Shown here: positions 8,626 to 17,399 of the stretch, in pieces
Layout of the letters: the number at the start of each line of letters is the position of its first letter
How positions within the stretch are numbered: position 1 is the first letter of the stretch
Assembly: GCA_020446045.1 (NCBI GenBank)
Contig: JAGRFM010000052.1
Span: 1-64,000, forward strand
Direction: 5' to 3'
DNA: 64,000 nt
Source: Nitrosomonas sp.
GTDB lineage: Bacteria; Pseudomonadota; Gammaproteobacteria; Burkholderiales; Nitrosomonadaceae
The notes under the pieces: model-generated
Databases searched by the model: none
What the model was told of the DNA's origin: nothing
The model's input: the letters and a program-made list of their open reading frames with translations, nothing else
Position numbers and translations under genes: made by a program

Positions 8626-9507
8626 TCATAAACTAAAAAGGTAAATGTCATTTTGCATTAACTTTTGCAAAAATACATCTTCAAGCAGCATCTCGCAAAG
8701 TGAATCGCTAGCACCCAAATTGACTAATTTAATTCTCCTTTCTGCTATATCCAGATTCCTTGCACCAAAACCCATGTTTTTTATCAGGCTGTTGGCAATG
8801 GCAAGAAAACGAACAACTTTATTATCGTTTTCATCCGGCATCAATACATCCAGGTTGGCGCCGGAATAATCGGCAAAATGTTTGGGCAAGTTCCATTCCA
8901 GAACAGCCTGTTTCCCGATTTCGATATGGTTGATTCCCAGAAATTTTTGTTCTGCCTCGGCACAGGAACAGTACTGTTCCTGTGCATAGTCAAGAATGGC
9001 GGGATAGTCATCCGGACAGTTTTGGTACAGTAAAACTTTTCCAATATCATGTAACAAACCGGCGACAAAAGCTTCTTCTGACAAGTGTATTTCATTCATC
9101 TCCAAACAGATTTGCTGGCAAGCCAGTGCCGTCAATAATGAATGTTGCCATACATGCTGCTGAAAAAGCGCATTTTTATTTTGTGTAAAAATGGCGCGTG
9201 AAATGGACAGTGTGGCCAAGGAACGAATGATATTGATGCCAAGCAGGCTGATCGCATGCGGAATGATTTTGATATGCTTGCCGCGGCTATACAAGGCTGA
9301 GTTAGCGGCTCTGAGTACAAAGCTTACAGCACCTTGATCTGATCGTATCAGTTTATCCATATCCTGAAAACACGTATCAGAACTGTCGTCAATGCCTATA
9401 ATCTGAGCGAGTAGATCAGGACGTGCGATGACACTTTTATAGTTAATCGAACTAAGTTTCATAGGATTCGAAATAAAATCAGGAGGCTGATATTTTTGAT
9501 CAAACAA
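8626..9507 (-). CDS. HDOD domain protein
   Basis: A 293-residue protein with an HDOD domain through most of its length: the N-terminal helical part includes LRAANSALYSRGKHI and HAISLLGINIIRSLA, and the central pair is GLLHDIGKVLL. HDOD proteins are usually signalling or regulatory and lack full HD phosphohydrolase activity. It is the first gene of a two-gene minus-strand unit with the downstream nucleotidyl cyclase. The ATG at 9507 is used here, but an internal Met at residue 16 (MKLSSINY) is an alternative start that would fit better with the usual HDOD N-terminus. Confidence 0.86.
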   Translation of the reverse strand: MFDQKYQPPDFISNPMKLSSINYKSVIARPDLLAQIIGIDDSSDTCFQDMDKLIRSDQGAVSFVLRAANSALYSRGKHIKIIPHAISLLGINIIRSLATLSISRAIFTQNKNALFQQHVWQHSLLTALACQQICLEMNEIHLSEEAFVAGLLHDIGKVLLYQNCPDDYPAILDYAQEQYCSCAEAEQKFLGINHIEIGKQAVLEWNLPKHFADYSGANLDVLMPDENDNKVVRFLAIANSLIKNMGFGARNLDIAERRIKLVNLGASDSLCEMLLEDVFLQKLMQNDIYLFSL

Positions 9508-9539
9508 TCTTTCTATACATTTTACTTACCCTGTTATGA

Positions 9540-10196
9540 TTAACCTGGCATCAACACTATATTATAGGAAAATTTAATCATGTCTTCGTATTTTCCTACA
9601 AACTTAGCAATCATAGCAGATTGTTCTTTCAAAGATTTATTGCGCAGCAGTAAATCAGCTTCATTCAGTGGTTCATCAGGAAAATACAGTTGCGTAGTCA
9701 ATATCCTACAATTATTTCCGGAAATTTTAAAATGAATATGCGGGGGACGAATCCAGGTTTTCGTTGCCGGATAAGCACCCGGTTTTACCGTTTTAAAACT
9801 GTAAAACCCATTTCTGTCACTATTAATAACGGCCCATCCTTGAAAATCTGGATCAAGTGGCGCAGGATTTGGATCACGGGGATGGTTGTATTTTCCTGAA
9901 GCATTAGCCTGCCACAGTTCTATAACCGCATGATTAACCGGCATCCCGTTAATATCGGTAACCGTACCTTCGATAATAATGGGCTGACCATTCGCGTGTT
10001 TTTTATGTCCGGCAATCAAGGTAAGATCAGCATCTTTATCATGTTGATCAGTGATCGGGTAGAAAGGACCTTCAACTTCTGCGGGTGTGGGCATTAACAT
10101 TTCCCGCCCCCAGCTATGCGTAATTTTTGTTGCTCCCACGACGCCAAGGGCTGTACTTGCCAATCCCAGTTTAATGGCTTTTCTTCTGGATATCAT
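9540..10196 (-). CDS. Tat-exported intradiol ring-cleavage dioxygenase-like protein
   Basis: A 218-residue protein of the intradiol dioxygenase family (protocatechuate 3,4-dioxygenase beta-like). The N-terminus MISRRKAIKLGL followed by a hydrophobic stretch is a twin-arginine signal, so export is expected. The four non-haem Fe(III) ligands are visible: Tyr103 (SGKYNHP), Tyr142 (PGAYP), His153 and His155 (PPHIHF). The start at 10196 is chosen because a GGGGG lies just upstream and it puts the twin arginines near the N-terminus; an ATG at 10211 would add five residues. No partner alpha subunit or aromatic pathway gene is nearby, so it is probably one of the stand-alone exported homologues whose substrate is unknown. 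Confidence 0.88.
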   Translation of the reverse strand: MISRRKAIKLGLASTALGVVGATKITHSWGREMLMPTPAEVEGPFYPITDQHDKDADLTLIAGHKKHANGQPIIIEGTVTDINGMPVNHAVIELWQANASGKYNHPRDPNPAPLDPDFQGWAVINSDRNGFYSFKTVKPGAYPATKTWIRPPHIHFKISGNNCRILTTQLYFPDEPLNEADLLLRNKSLKEQSAMIAKFVGKYEDMIKFSYNIVLMPG

Positions 10197-10462
10197 TCTC
10201 TTTACCCCCATTAATACAATTCAGGAACTGAATAAATGTTACAATTCTACTTGATATCGTATTTGTCTGAATATGCCGGGTTAAATTTGCTCGCAGGGAA
10301 CTCGGTAATTTAGACTGAAGAATTAAACTTTACAAGTTTCACCCAATCAATCGCGCCACTGTCATCACAAATAAGTTACCGAATTCCAAGGTAAACTTAT
10401 TAATTCGTTTTGCATATGCTTCTACAAAGTCATTATTTCTTTAGCCTCGTGACCTAAGGGCT

Positions 10463-10763
10463 CTATGATGTCCGTATAGAGATTAGAGGTTCCTGATATA
10501 AACTCCCAGAATTGTTGACCACAATATTTAAAACGAATGTTCCTGTCGGTTTAAGAACACGCAACATGTGTTCAGTTTTAGGCAAAAACCAGTGAACGTA
10601 GTCATCCGGGTGAATACCACCATATGTTTTTTTTTCTTTGATCCGCATACGGTGGAGAGGTAAAAATTAAATCAACAGAATTATCGGGAATGTATTGCAG
10701 CACTTCTTCACAATCGCCCAGATAAAGATCGTGCCTTATTTCCATATTTATTCTCTTTTTCAT
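10463..10763 (-). pseudogene. Remnant of a site-specific DNA methyltransferase (N4-C/N6-A type)
   Basis: Reading from an ATG at 10763 (or 10745) gives DLYLGDCEEVLQYIPDNSVD followed by the catalytic motif TSPPY, typical of beta-class amino-methyltransferases. A run of nine A (10627-10635, seen as T on the plus strand) then shifts the frame. With eight A the frame continues as KTYGGIHPDDYVHWFLP and VLKPTGTFVLNI, as expected for the family. After that the sequence diverges and stops, so the C-terminal two thirds are absent. The first ATG overlaps the stop codon of the neighbouring ABC ATPase (TAATG). Confidence 0.8.
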
Positions 10764-11674
10764 TATCCGCGAATATTTTGACGCATCAGGTTGACAAATA
10801 CATCTTCAAGGTCGGGTTGTTGCAATTGCATTTCAAGAATCCGGATTTGAGATTGGCGTAATTCGGCAAGCACGGTTTCAATCTGTTCATACGTATCGAT
10901 TTTCAATTCATAAAAGCCATTATGACACCCAGGCTGCTTTTCCTGTAAAACCGGCGGCAACGAATCGGGCTGCAAACGCAGGCGCAATGTATATCCCACT
11001 GTCACAGTGTTTATCAACTCCTGAATGTTGTTCAGGGCGATAATTCTTCCCTGCTTTAACATTGCCACCCGGTTACACAAGGCTTCGGCTTCTTCGAGAT
11101 AATGTGTGGTCAACACAATCGTGTGACCATCCAGATTGAGTTGCTTGATAAAACCCCAGAGTGATTGACGCAGCTCCACATCCACACCTGCCGTCGGTTC
11201 ATCCAGAATAATCACCGGCGGCTTATGTACCAACGCCTGCGCTACCATGACACGTCGTTTCATGCCACCGGACAGTGCGCGCATATTGATACCCGCTTTG
11301 TCTGAAAGACTAAGCCTGTCAATAATTTCTTCGATCCAGGCAGCATTCTTACGAATACCGTAGTAACCCGACTGAATTTCAAGTGTTTCACGCACGGTAA
11401 AGAATGGATCGAAAACAAGCTCCTGCGGTACAACACCCAATAACCGCCTGGCTTGCCGGTACTGATGCACTACATGCTGCTCCATGATACGCACCGAGCC
11501 GCTGTCTGCAATGACGAGACCGGCGATAATATTGATTAACGTTGTTTTGCCAGCACCATTAGGTCCAAGTAAAGCAAAAAATTCGCCCTTCCGTATTTCA
11601 AGGTCAATTCGATCCAATGCGCAAAATTGCCCAAAACTTTTGCAGATTTGATTGATCTCGATAGCGACAGTCAT
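10763..11674 (-). CDS. ABC transporter ATP-binding protein (ABC-2 type, mla-linked)
   Basis: A 303-residue ATPase with Walker A GPNGAGKTT, signature LSGGMKRRVMVAQAL and Walker B VIILDEPTAGVD, followed by the H-loop TTHYLEEAE. The C-terminal extension of about 70 residues fits the drug/polysaccharide-exporter class (CcmA/YadG-like). In many betaproteobacteria the same gene follows mlaB and is followed by an ABC-2 permease. Here that permease is missing and a methyltransferase remnant lies in its place, so the partner must be encoded elsewhere or the system is dead. Confidence 0.9.
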   Translation of the reverse strand: MTVAIEINQICKSFGQFCALDRIDLEIRKGEFFALLGPNGAGKTTLINIIAGLVIADSGSVRIMEQHVVHQYRQARRLLGVVPQELVFDPFFTVRETLEIQSGYYGIRKNAAWIEEIIDRLSLSDKAGINMRALSGGMKRRVMVAQALVHKPPVIILDEPTAGVDVELRQSLWGFIKQLNLDGHTIVLTTHYLEEAEALCNRVAMLKQGRIIALNNIQELINTVTVGYTLRLRLQPDSLPPVLQEKQPGCHNGFYELKIDTYEQIETVLAELRQSQIRILEMQLQQPDLEDVFVNLMRQNIRG

Positions 11675-11719
11675 CCATTAAACCTGAAAATCAGTGCGTC
11701 AGCAAAAGCTGAACGCGAT

Positions 11720-12010
11720 CTAACGAACCGAATCGGGCTGCAATAATGGTGTTACACCATACAATTGCATCAGACTTTCCAGGCTTTGAGGAAAATGAAT
11801 AAACTCCAGGCGGCAGTTTCTTTTCTCCGCCGCGCGCAACCATTCAAACAACATGCTGATGGCAGTTGAATCAACCTCAGTTACCTTTTGCAGATCAACA
11901 CACAGATGATCACTGTCTAATAGCTTGAGGCCCTGCTGCATCAGGCCAACCACATTCTGAACAGTCACCGCCCCTGCTACAATCAGTTTATCGCCTTCCC
12001 GATAAATCAT
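11720..12010 (-). CDS. mlaB: MlaB-type STAS domain protein
   Basis: A 96-residue STAS-domain protein (HLCVDLQKVTEVDSTAISMLF). In the Mla phospholipid transporter MlaB binds the MlaF ATPase in the cytoplasm and is needed for complex stability or activity. It lies between mlaC and the ABC ATPase in a tightly packed minus-strand operon. The conserved Thr/Ser of STAS proteins sits in the DSTAIS segment. Confidence 0.88.
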   Translation of the reverse strand: MIYREGDKLIVAGAVTVQNVVGLMQQGLKLLDSDHLCVDLQKVTEVDSTAISMLFEWLRAAEKRNCRLEFIHFPQSLESLMQLYGVTPLLQPDSVR

Positions 12011-12023
12011 ACGGTGTTTATAT

Positions 12024-12638
12024 TTATTTACCTTCGAGAGACCGGTTCTTATCCGTCAAGGTTTTGATTAAGCCGTCAACGCCACCTCTGCGGATCTGGC
12101 TGTTAAATGAACCACGATAGTTTGTGACGAGACTCACGCCAGCAACAGTCACGTCATAGACTTTCCAGCCGTCAGCCCCCTTTTCCATGCTGTAATCGAT
12201 TGGCACTGGTTCCTTTCCCTGTCCCTGGATGACGATTGTTCTGACAGTCGTATCAACGCTATCGCCAAGATTGGCAATCGGATTGACTCTCACCGTTTCA
12301 TCACGGTAGGTTGTCAGAGCATTGGAATAGGTTCTGACCAGCAATGTTCTGAACTCATTAACAATGGTTTGCTGTTGTTCCGGAGCTGCATCGGACCAGT
12401 GTTTACCCATAGCCAGCCGTGTCATGCGGATAAAATTAAAATGCGGCAGGATTTTATCTTCAATCAGATCAAGCATTCGTTCCTTGTCTTGGCCTATTTT
12501 TTCATCTTTTCCAATGATATCGAGAACTTCCTGAACGGTTTTGTCAACCAGCCGATCTGGCTCCATTTCCATTGCCCATGCCGGGAACACAAACAAAAAA
12601 GCAATCAAAAAAACTGTAACCCCTGCAAATCTTTTCAT
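12024..12638 (-). CDS. mlaC: MlaC periplasmic phospholipid-binding protein
   Basis: A 204-residue exported protein of the MlaC/Ttg2D family. It has a signal peptide (MKRFAGVTVFLIAFLFVFPAWA) and then the typical mixed alpha/beta body with RMTRLAMGKHW, VRTYSNALTTYRDE and GWKVYDVTVAGVSLVTNYR. MlaC shuttles phospholipids between the outer-membrane complex and MlaFEDB. The start at 12638 is supported by GAGGG just upstream; an upstream ATG at 12656 would add six residues before the signal peptide. Confidence 0.92.
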   Translation of the reverse strand: MKRFAGVTVFLIAFLFVFPAWAMEMEPDRLVDKTVQEVLDIIGKDEKIGQDKERMLDLIEDKILPHFNFIRMTRLAMGKHWSDAAPEQQQTIVNEFRTLLVRTYSNALTTYRDETVRVNPIANLGDSVDTTVRTIVIQGQGKEPVPIDYSMEKGADGWKVYDVTVAGVSLVTNYRGSFNSQIRRGGVDGLIKTLTDKNRSLEGK

Positions 12639-12699
12639 TGTTCCCTCACTATCCATTCAAATATTGAACCAGCATATTCCATAAAAAACAGTTTAACCC

Positions 12700-13167
12700 T
12701 TAAAAACCGTCATCTTCCGAGGCTTTATCAAACAGGAATCGCCCAATCATTTCTTCAAGCACCATCGCAGAATTGGTTTTCATAATTGTATCACCTTCCT
12801 TGAGCATCACTTCATCACCACCCGCAGCCAAACCGATATATTGTTCTCCCAGCAAACCGGCGGTCAGTATGCTGGCAAACGTATCTTTGGGAAATTTGTA
12901 GCGGCTGTCAATATTCATCGTTACGATGGCATCGTATGACTGAGTGCTGAACTGGATATCAGCCACCCGCCCGACAACGACGCCCGAACTTTTAACCGGT
13001 GCCCTGACTTTCAATCCGCCAATATTATCGAAATTGCCTTTAATCACATAGCTGTCCGCGACACCGTAAGTGCTCAAATTACCTACTTTCAGGCTTAAAA
13101 ACATTAAAGCAGCAATACCGGCCGTCACAAACAGCCCTACCCAAAAATCCAATGTCCTGCGTTGCAT
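12700..13167 (-). CDS. mlaD: MlaD, MCE-domain substrate-binding subunit
   Basis: A 155-residue inner-membrane-anchored protein with one transmembrane segment (about residues 8-27, FWVGLFVTAGIAALMFLSL) followed by the MCE domain (FDNIGGLKVRAPVKSSGVVVGRV and the AGLLGEQYIGL turn). MlaD hexamers form the periplasmic ring of the phospholipid transporter. Its start lies four bases after the mlaE stop. Length and order match the family. Confidence 0.93.
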   Translation of the reverse strand: MQRRTLDFWVGLFVTAGIAALMFLSLKVGNLSTYGVADSYVIKGNFDNIGGLKVRAPVKSSGVVVGRVADIQFSTQSYDAIVTMNIDSRYKFPKDTFASILTAGLLGEQYIGLAAGGDEVMLKEGDTIMKTNSAMVLEEMIGRFLFDKASEDDGF

Positions 13168-13171
13168 CGGC

Positions 13172-13966
13172 TTATATTCCTCTAAACATGAAAGCTGTCA
13201 GGATAAAATCGAGACCCAATATCGCCAGCGAAGACGTTACCACGGTTCGTGTTGTCGCACCGGACACCCCTTCCGCTGTCGGCGGTGAATCATATCCCTC
13301 AAATACTGCTATAGCTGTAACCGCCACACCAAAAAAACAACTTTTGATAAAACCGTTTATGATGTCGATTCTGAAATCAACGTTACTCTGCATTTGTGAC
13401 CAGAATGAACCGACATCGACACCGATAAACATTACCGTCACAAGATATCCGCCAAACACGCCCATTACCGAGAAAATGGCTGCCAAAAAAGGCATGGAAA
13501 TAACCCCGGCCCAAAAGCGAGGCGCTACAACCCGGGAAACCGGATCAACCGCCATCATTCCCATTGCTGACAATTGTTCCGTTGCTTTCATCAGGCCGAT
13601 CTCGGCGGTGATCGCCGAACCCGCACGGCTGGCAAACAACAATGCGGAAACCACCGGCCCGAGTTCCCGCACCAGCGACAAGGCAACCAATGTACCTACT
13701 GCGGATTCAGAACCATACTTCTGCAACGTTTCATACCCTTGCAGTCCCAACACCATACCGACAAAAAGCCCCGAGACAACGATGATGATGAGCGACAAAA
13801 CCCCGACATAATAGAGCTCGCGAATAACCAATCCGAAACGCTGAAAACTGGTTCCAGATTTTAGCAGAACCAGCAGGAAAAAACGCGCAGCATGGCCTAG
13901 CCGCCAGATACCGTCAATCGCGCGGCTGCCAATATTACTGATACTGGAAGCAAGCTGTTTAAACAA
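13172..13966 (-). CDS. mlaE: MlaE permease of the phospholipid transporter
   Basis: A 264-residue MlaE/TTG2B permease with several transmembrane helices and the family motifs LVRELGPVVSALLFASRAGSAI and the nearby EIGLMKATEQLSAMGMM. The frame is open further upstream inside mlaF. The likely start is the TTG at 13966, which follows GGAGAAAA by a proper distance, begins LFKQLASSISNIG, and overlaps the end of mlaF by a few bases. Confidence 0.92.
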   Translation of the reverse strand: MFKQLASSISNIGSRAIDGIWRLGHAARFFLLVLLKSGTSFQRFGLVIRELYYVGVLSLIIIVVSGLFVGMVLGLQGYETLQKYGSESAVGTLVALSLVRELGPVVSALLFASRAGSAITAEIGLMKATEQLSAMGMMAVDPVSRVVAPRFWAGVISMPFLAAIFSVMGVFGGYLVTVMFIGVDVGSFWSQMQSNVDFRIDIINGFIKSCFFGVAVTAIAVFEGYDSPPTAEGVSGATTRTVVTSSLAILGLDFILTAFMFRGI

Positions 13967-14771
13967 GTGTTTTCTCCAAATTGAGATCCTGAGGATACGA
14001 TTGCGCAGGGTAATGGAAAGGTACTGGACCGTCGACTTCACCGTGCACGAACTGGTGAACAAACGGCGCAACTGACTCCCTGACTTCCGACGGCGTGCCA
14101 TGCGCGGCAATCACACCGTCAGCAACAAAATAGACGTAATCCACAATGCTCAGTGATTCCTGGACATCGTGCGTGACAATGATGGATGTCATGCCCAGCG
14201 TATCGGTCAAACGCCGGATAAGACTACCGATCACACTCAGCGATATCGGATCAAGCCCTGTAAACGGTTCGTCAAACATCATGAGCATGGGATCCAGCGC
14301 AATCGAGCGTGCCAGAGCGACACGGCGCGCCATGCCGCCTGATAATTCGGCGGGCATTAAATGATGCGCGCCGCGCAGCCCCACCGCGTTCAGTTTCATG
14401 AGTACCAGATCACGGATCATGGATTCCGGCAAATCGGTATGTTCGCGCATTTGAAAGGCTACATTATCAAAAACCGACAAATCGGTAAACAATGCGCCAA
14501 ACTGAAACAGCATACCCATTTTCCGGCGTATCTCGAAAAGTCCGTCACGATCCAATTCGTGAACGACCTGATCGGAAAACTTGACATAGCCGGCGGACGG
14601 GATCACTTCACCGCCAATCAGCTTCAACAGCGTTGTCTTTCCCGAGCCGCTACCGCCCATGATGGCGATCAACTGACCGCGCTTCATTGTCATATTGATG
14701 CCTTTTAAAATGGGACGGGCATCATATGAAAAATTAAGATCGCTGATTTCTACCAGGGTGTCAGATGTCAT
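13959..14771 (-). CDS. mlaF: MlaF ATPase of the phospholipid transporter
   Basis: A 270-residue ATPase with Walker A GGSGSGKTT, signature LSGGMARRVALARS, Walker B LMMFDEPFTGLDP and the switch His in IVTHDVQE. It powers retrograde or anterograde phospholipid movement together with MlaE, MlaD and MlaB. It is the first gene of the minus-strand mla operon; no mlaA (vacJ) is present in this operon. Confidence 0.94.
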   Translation of the reverse strand: MTSDTLVEISDLNFSYDARPILKGINMTMKRGQLIAIMGGSGSGKTTLLKLIGGEVIPSAGYVKFSDQVVHELDRDGLFEIRRKMGMLFQFGALFTDLSVFDNVAFQMREHTDLPESMIRDLVLMKLNAVGLRGAHHLMPAELSGGMARRVALARSIALDPMLMMFDEPFTGLDPISLSVIGSLIRRLTDTLGMTSIIVTHDVQESLSIVDYVYFVADGVIAAHGTPSEVRESVAPFVHQFVHGEVDGPVPFHYPAQSYPQDLNLEKTLV

Positions 14772-14861
14772 GTTACGAATAGCCGATGATCAAATTTGTA
14801 CCGAACGGGTTCGGATTTTAATATAAATGATAAATCACGCCAATTTATCGTGCAGTCATTG

Positions 14862-16298
14862 TTAACGCGCATGGATACTTTGCAAGTAATGATGAAGATC
14901 TTTCCTAATCTCGGGTGCCAGCAAATATAAACCGATAATATTCGGTATCGCCATGGCAAACACCATGGAATCCGTAAATAAAATGATATTGGACAATTGT
15001 GTCGCCGAACCGATGATAATAAAAACACAAAAAGTAATTTTAAAAATATTTTCCACCATATCGTATTCACCGAAAAGATACGTAGCGCACTTCAGCCCAT
15101 AGTAAGACCATGAGATCATGGTTGAATATGCAAACAGAAATACCGTTACCGACAGCACATACGGAAACCATGAGATGCCGGATGCAAATGCGCGTGATGT
15201 CAATTCGACGCCCTCAATACCATTACCTTCCACATAAGTGCCTGAAATGACAATAACCAGCGCAGTTATCATACAAATGACCACAGTATCGATAAACGGC
15301 CCAAGCATACCGACCATACCCTGACTGACGGGCTTGTCCGTTTTTACCGCGCTGTGCGCAATCGCCGATGAACCCAACCCCGCTTCATTGGAAAACGTAG
15401 CGCGCTGCACACCCATTAACAAAGCCCCCATCAATGCGCCAATACCGGCTTCGGGATAAAACGCCATTTCAATAATTGTTTGTAATGCACCGGGTATCGC
15501 TTCATAATGCACACCAATCACAACAAATCCCGCGACAATATACGTGATTGCCATTAGTGGCACCACTTTACCGGCCACTGCTGCAATCCATTTGATACCG
15601 CCAAGAATGACCATGCCGACAAGCAATGCCATAAAAATACCAAACAGCCAGCCTCTCTCGGCAAGAAAACCGTTTTCGCCGCCGGTTACAATAAAGGCCT
15701 GCTGGTAGGCCTGATTGGCCTGAAACAAACCGCCCGCCCCAATGGTTCCACCGACGCAGCATAACGCGAACAGCCCGGCCATAAACCGTCCCAAGCGCGG
15801 TTTCTTGATTTGATCGAATGCGGCGCGCAAATAATACATCGGCCCACCCGAAATCGCCTCGGGATGTTTCTTCGAGCCATGCTGGCGGTACTTAACCCCG
15901 AGCGTCACTTCAACGAACTTGGTCGACATACCGAAAACACCCATAATCGCCATCCACAATGCCGCACCGGGCCCGCCAACCGATATTGCCACGGCAACAC
16001 CGGCGATATTGCCCAGCCCGACAGTTCCCGACAGCGAAGTCATCAACGCCTGGAAACGATTAATCTGCCCGTCGGCATTCTGGCCATCGAATTTACCGCG
16101 TAATACATCAATGCCATGTACAAAACAGCGTACATTGACAAAGTTAAAATAAAACGTAAAAAAAAGCGCTGCGATTACAAGCCAGATCAGCACCAGCTTG
16201 ATTTCCAGTCCTATCAAAGGGATGCTGTAAAAAATGACCGATGCGACCGCGTTTGAAACCGGCTCAAACGCGGTATCAATAATTTTATCGATTTCCAT
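14862..16298 (-). CDS. Sodium:alanine/glycine symporter (AGCS family)
   Basis: A 478-residue polytopic membrane protein of the alanine or glycine:cation symporter family. Signatures seen are TSLSGTVGLGNIAGVAVAIS, GGPGAALWMAIMGVFGMSTKF, the GGPMYYL segment and NEAGLGSSAIAHSAVKTD. About ten or more hydrophobic helices are present. It imports Ala/Gly (or related small amino acids) with Na+. It is divergent from the thermonuclease gene, and the gap between them holds a strong 35-base inverted repeat that could be a shared operator. Confidence 0.92.
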   Translation of the reverse strand: MEIDKIIDTAFEPVSNAVASVIFYSIPLIGLEIKLVLIWLVIAALFFTFYFNFVNVRCFVHGIDVLRGKFDGQNADGQINRFQALMTSLSGTVGLGNIAGVAVAISVGGPGAALWMAIMGVFGMSTKFVEVTLGVKYRQHGSKKHPEAISGGPMYYLRAAFDQIKKPRLGRFMAGLFALCCVGGTIGAGGLFQANQAYQQAFIVTGGENGFLAERGWLFGIFMALLVGMVILGGIKWIAAVAGKVVPLMAITYIVAGFVVIGVHYEAIPGALQTIIEMAFYPEAGIGALMGALLMGVQRATFSNEAGLGSSAIAHSAVKTDKPVSQGMVGMLGPFIDTVVICMITALVIVISGTYVEGNGIEGVELTSRAFASGISWFPYVLSVTVFLFAYSTMISWSYYGLKCATYLFGEYDMVENIFKITFCVFIIIGSATQLSNIILFTDSMVFAMAIPNIIGLYLLAPEIRKDLHHYLQSIHAR

Positions 16299-16405
16299 TC
16301 AACTCAAAATTCCTAGCAAAACTTCCAATTCAACACCTGATACAGCGCTTAACCGCCCATTCTTTCACAGCAATTGTTTCGTTTCATTGATTTACGTTGT
16401 ATTCT

Positions 16406-16440
16406 TATGGCACAGATTAAAATCTTTTAATTGTGCCATA
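16406..16440. promoter_or_regulatory. Near-perfect inverted repeat between divergent genes
   Basis: TATGGCACA-G-ATTAAAA at 16406-16422 pairs with TTTTAAT-TGTGCCATA at 16425-16440: 16 pairs, one bulged G and a two-base centre. It lies about 108 bp upstream of the symporter start and about 99 bp upstream of the thermonuclease start. There is no T-run, so a protein-binding operator is more likely than a terminator. Confidence 0.45.
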
Positions 16441-16538
16441 TTTTCATCTCCAACGCATTTTTCACAAACATACATCAAAAATCTGCACACGCATAAATGC
16501 ACATAACACATGACCACATCCCCTAGGTAAACAACCTC

Positions 16539-17390
16539 ATGAATTATAGAATCAAAACACTTTCCTGGATGCTTCTGGCCATAAGCTGTCAACTGGCCGC
16601 ATTCTCAGCATTCTGTTCCGAAATTTATCGCATTGTGGATGAGTCGGGCAGGGTCACTTATACCGACAAAGCAGCAGACAATCCGGAAAATGTTACACAG
16701 ACCACCCTACCGATTGATGCTTATCGGCAGTTATATTCAGTCAAACATGTTTATGACGGCGATACGATTATTCTGGAAAACAACCAGCGCGTACGATTAC
16801 TGGGCATCAACACACCGGAAATCGCCAGCCGTCATCGTGACGAAGAACCGGGCGGCATCGCCGCCAAAACATGGCTGCAGAATTCAATCAAAGACCAAAA
16901 GATTTATCTGGAATATGATCAGGAAAAACAGGACAAATATCAGCGACTGCTCGCGCATGTCTTTCTTGCTGACGGCACGCATCTCAATCTTGAGTTAATC
17001 AAGCAAGGACTGGCGTTCATGAGTATCATCCCACCCAATATACGCCATGTTGAAGCATTCAGTCGCGCACAAAAACAGGCGGAGGCACAAAAGCTGGGCA
17101 TTTGGGGCGAGCCCGCTTATCAGGTTCATCCATTGGATCAGATTCAATCAAACGCAAGAGGTTGGCAGCGTTTTACAGGTATTCCACGTCATATCCAGCA
17201 ACGACGCAGTTATACTTATCTGGTCTTGAATGATCAAGTCAGCATTCGAGTTGCCAACGATCACCTGAATCTTTTCCCAAAACTGGATACTTATTTAGGC
17301 AAAACCATAGAAATTCGCGGATGGGTTTCAAGAAGAAGCAAAAAATTCACCATTTCAGTTCGCCATCCCAGCGCACTAATTATCCGTTAA
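16539..17390 (+). CDS. Secreted thermonuclease (SNase-like) with N-terminal DUF4124 segment
   Basis: A 283-residue protein. A signal peptide (residues 1-27, ending SAFC/S) is followed by the DUF4124-like EIYRIVDESGRVTYTDKAA and then a staphylococcal-nuclease domain from about 66 to 180. Catalytic features are visible: YDGDTI (72-77), RLLGINTPE (Glu94) and DKYQRLLAHVF (Arg136). The remaining 100 residues are a conserved-looking C-terminal extension with OB-fold-like strands (TYLGKTIEIRGWVSR). It probably cleaves nucleic acids in the periplasm or outside. It converges with the SH3 gene with only nine bases between them. Confidence 0.9.
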   Translation: MNYRIKTLSWMLLAISCQLAAFSAFCSEIYRIVDESGRVTYTDKAADNPENVTQTTLPIDAYRQLYSVKHVYDGDTIILENNQRVRLLGINTPEIASRHRDEEPGGIAAKTWLQNSIKDQKIYLEYDQEKQDKYQRLLAHVFLADGTHLNLELIKQGLAFMSIIPPNIRHVEAFSRAQKQAEAQKLGIWGEPAYQVHPLDQIQSNARGWQRFTGIPRHIQQRRSYTYLVLNDQVSIRVANDHLNLFPKLDTYLGKTIEIRGWVSRRSKKFTISVRHPSALIIR

Positions 17391-17399
17391 AACATGTTA

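Noticed and set aside
13152..13811. Plus-strand open frame of 219 codons opposite mlaE
   Set aside because: Shadow of a conserved gene; the sequence is Thr/Ser/Pro-rich as expected from the antisense of a membrane protein.
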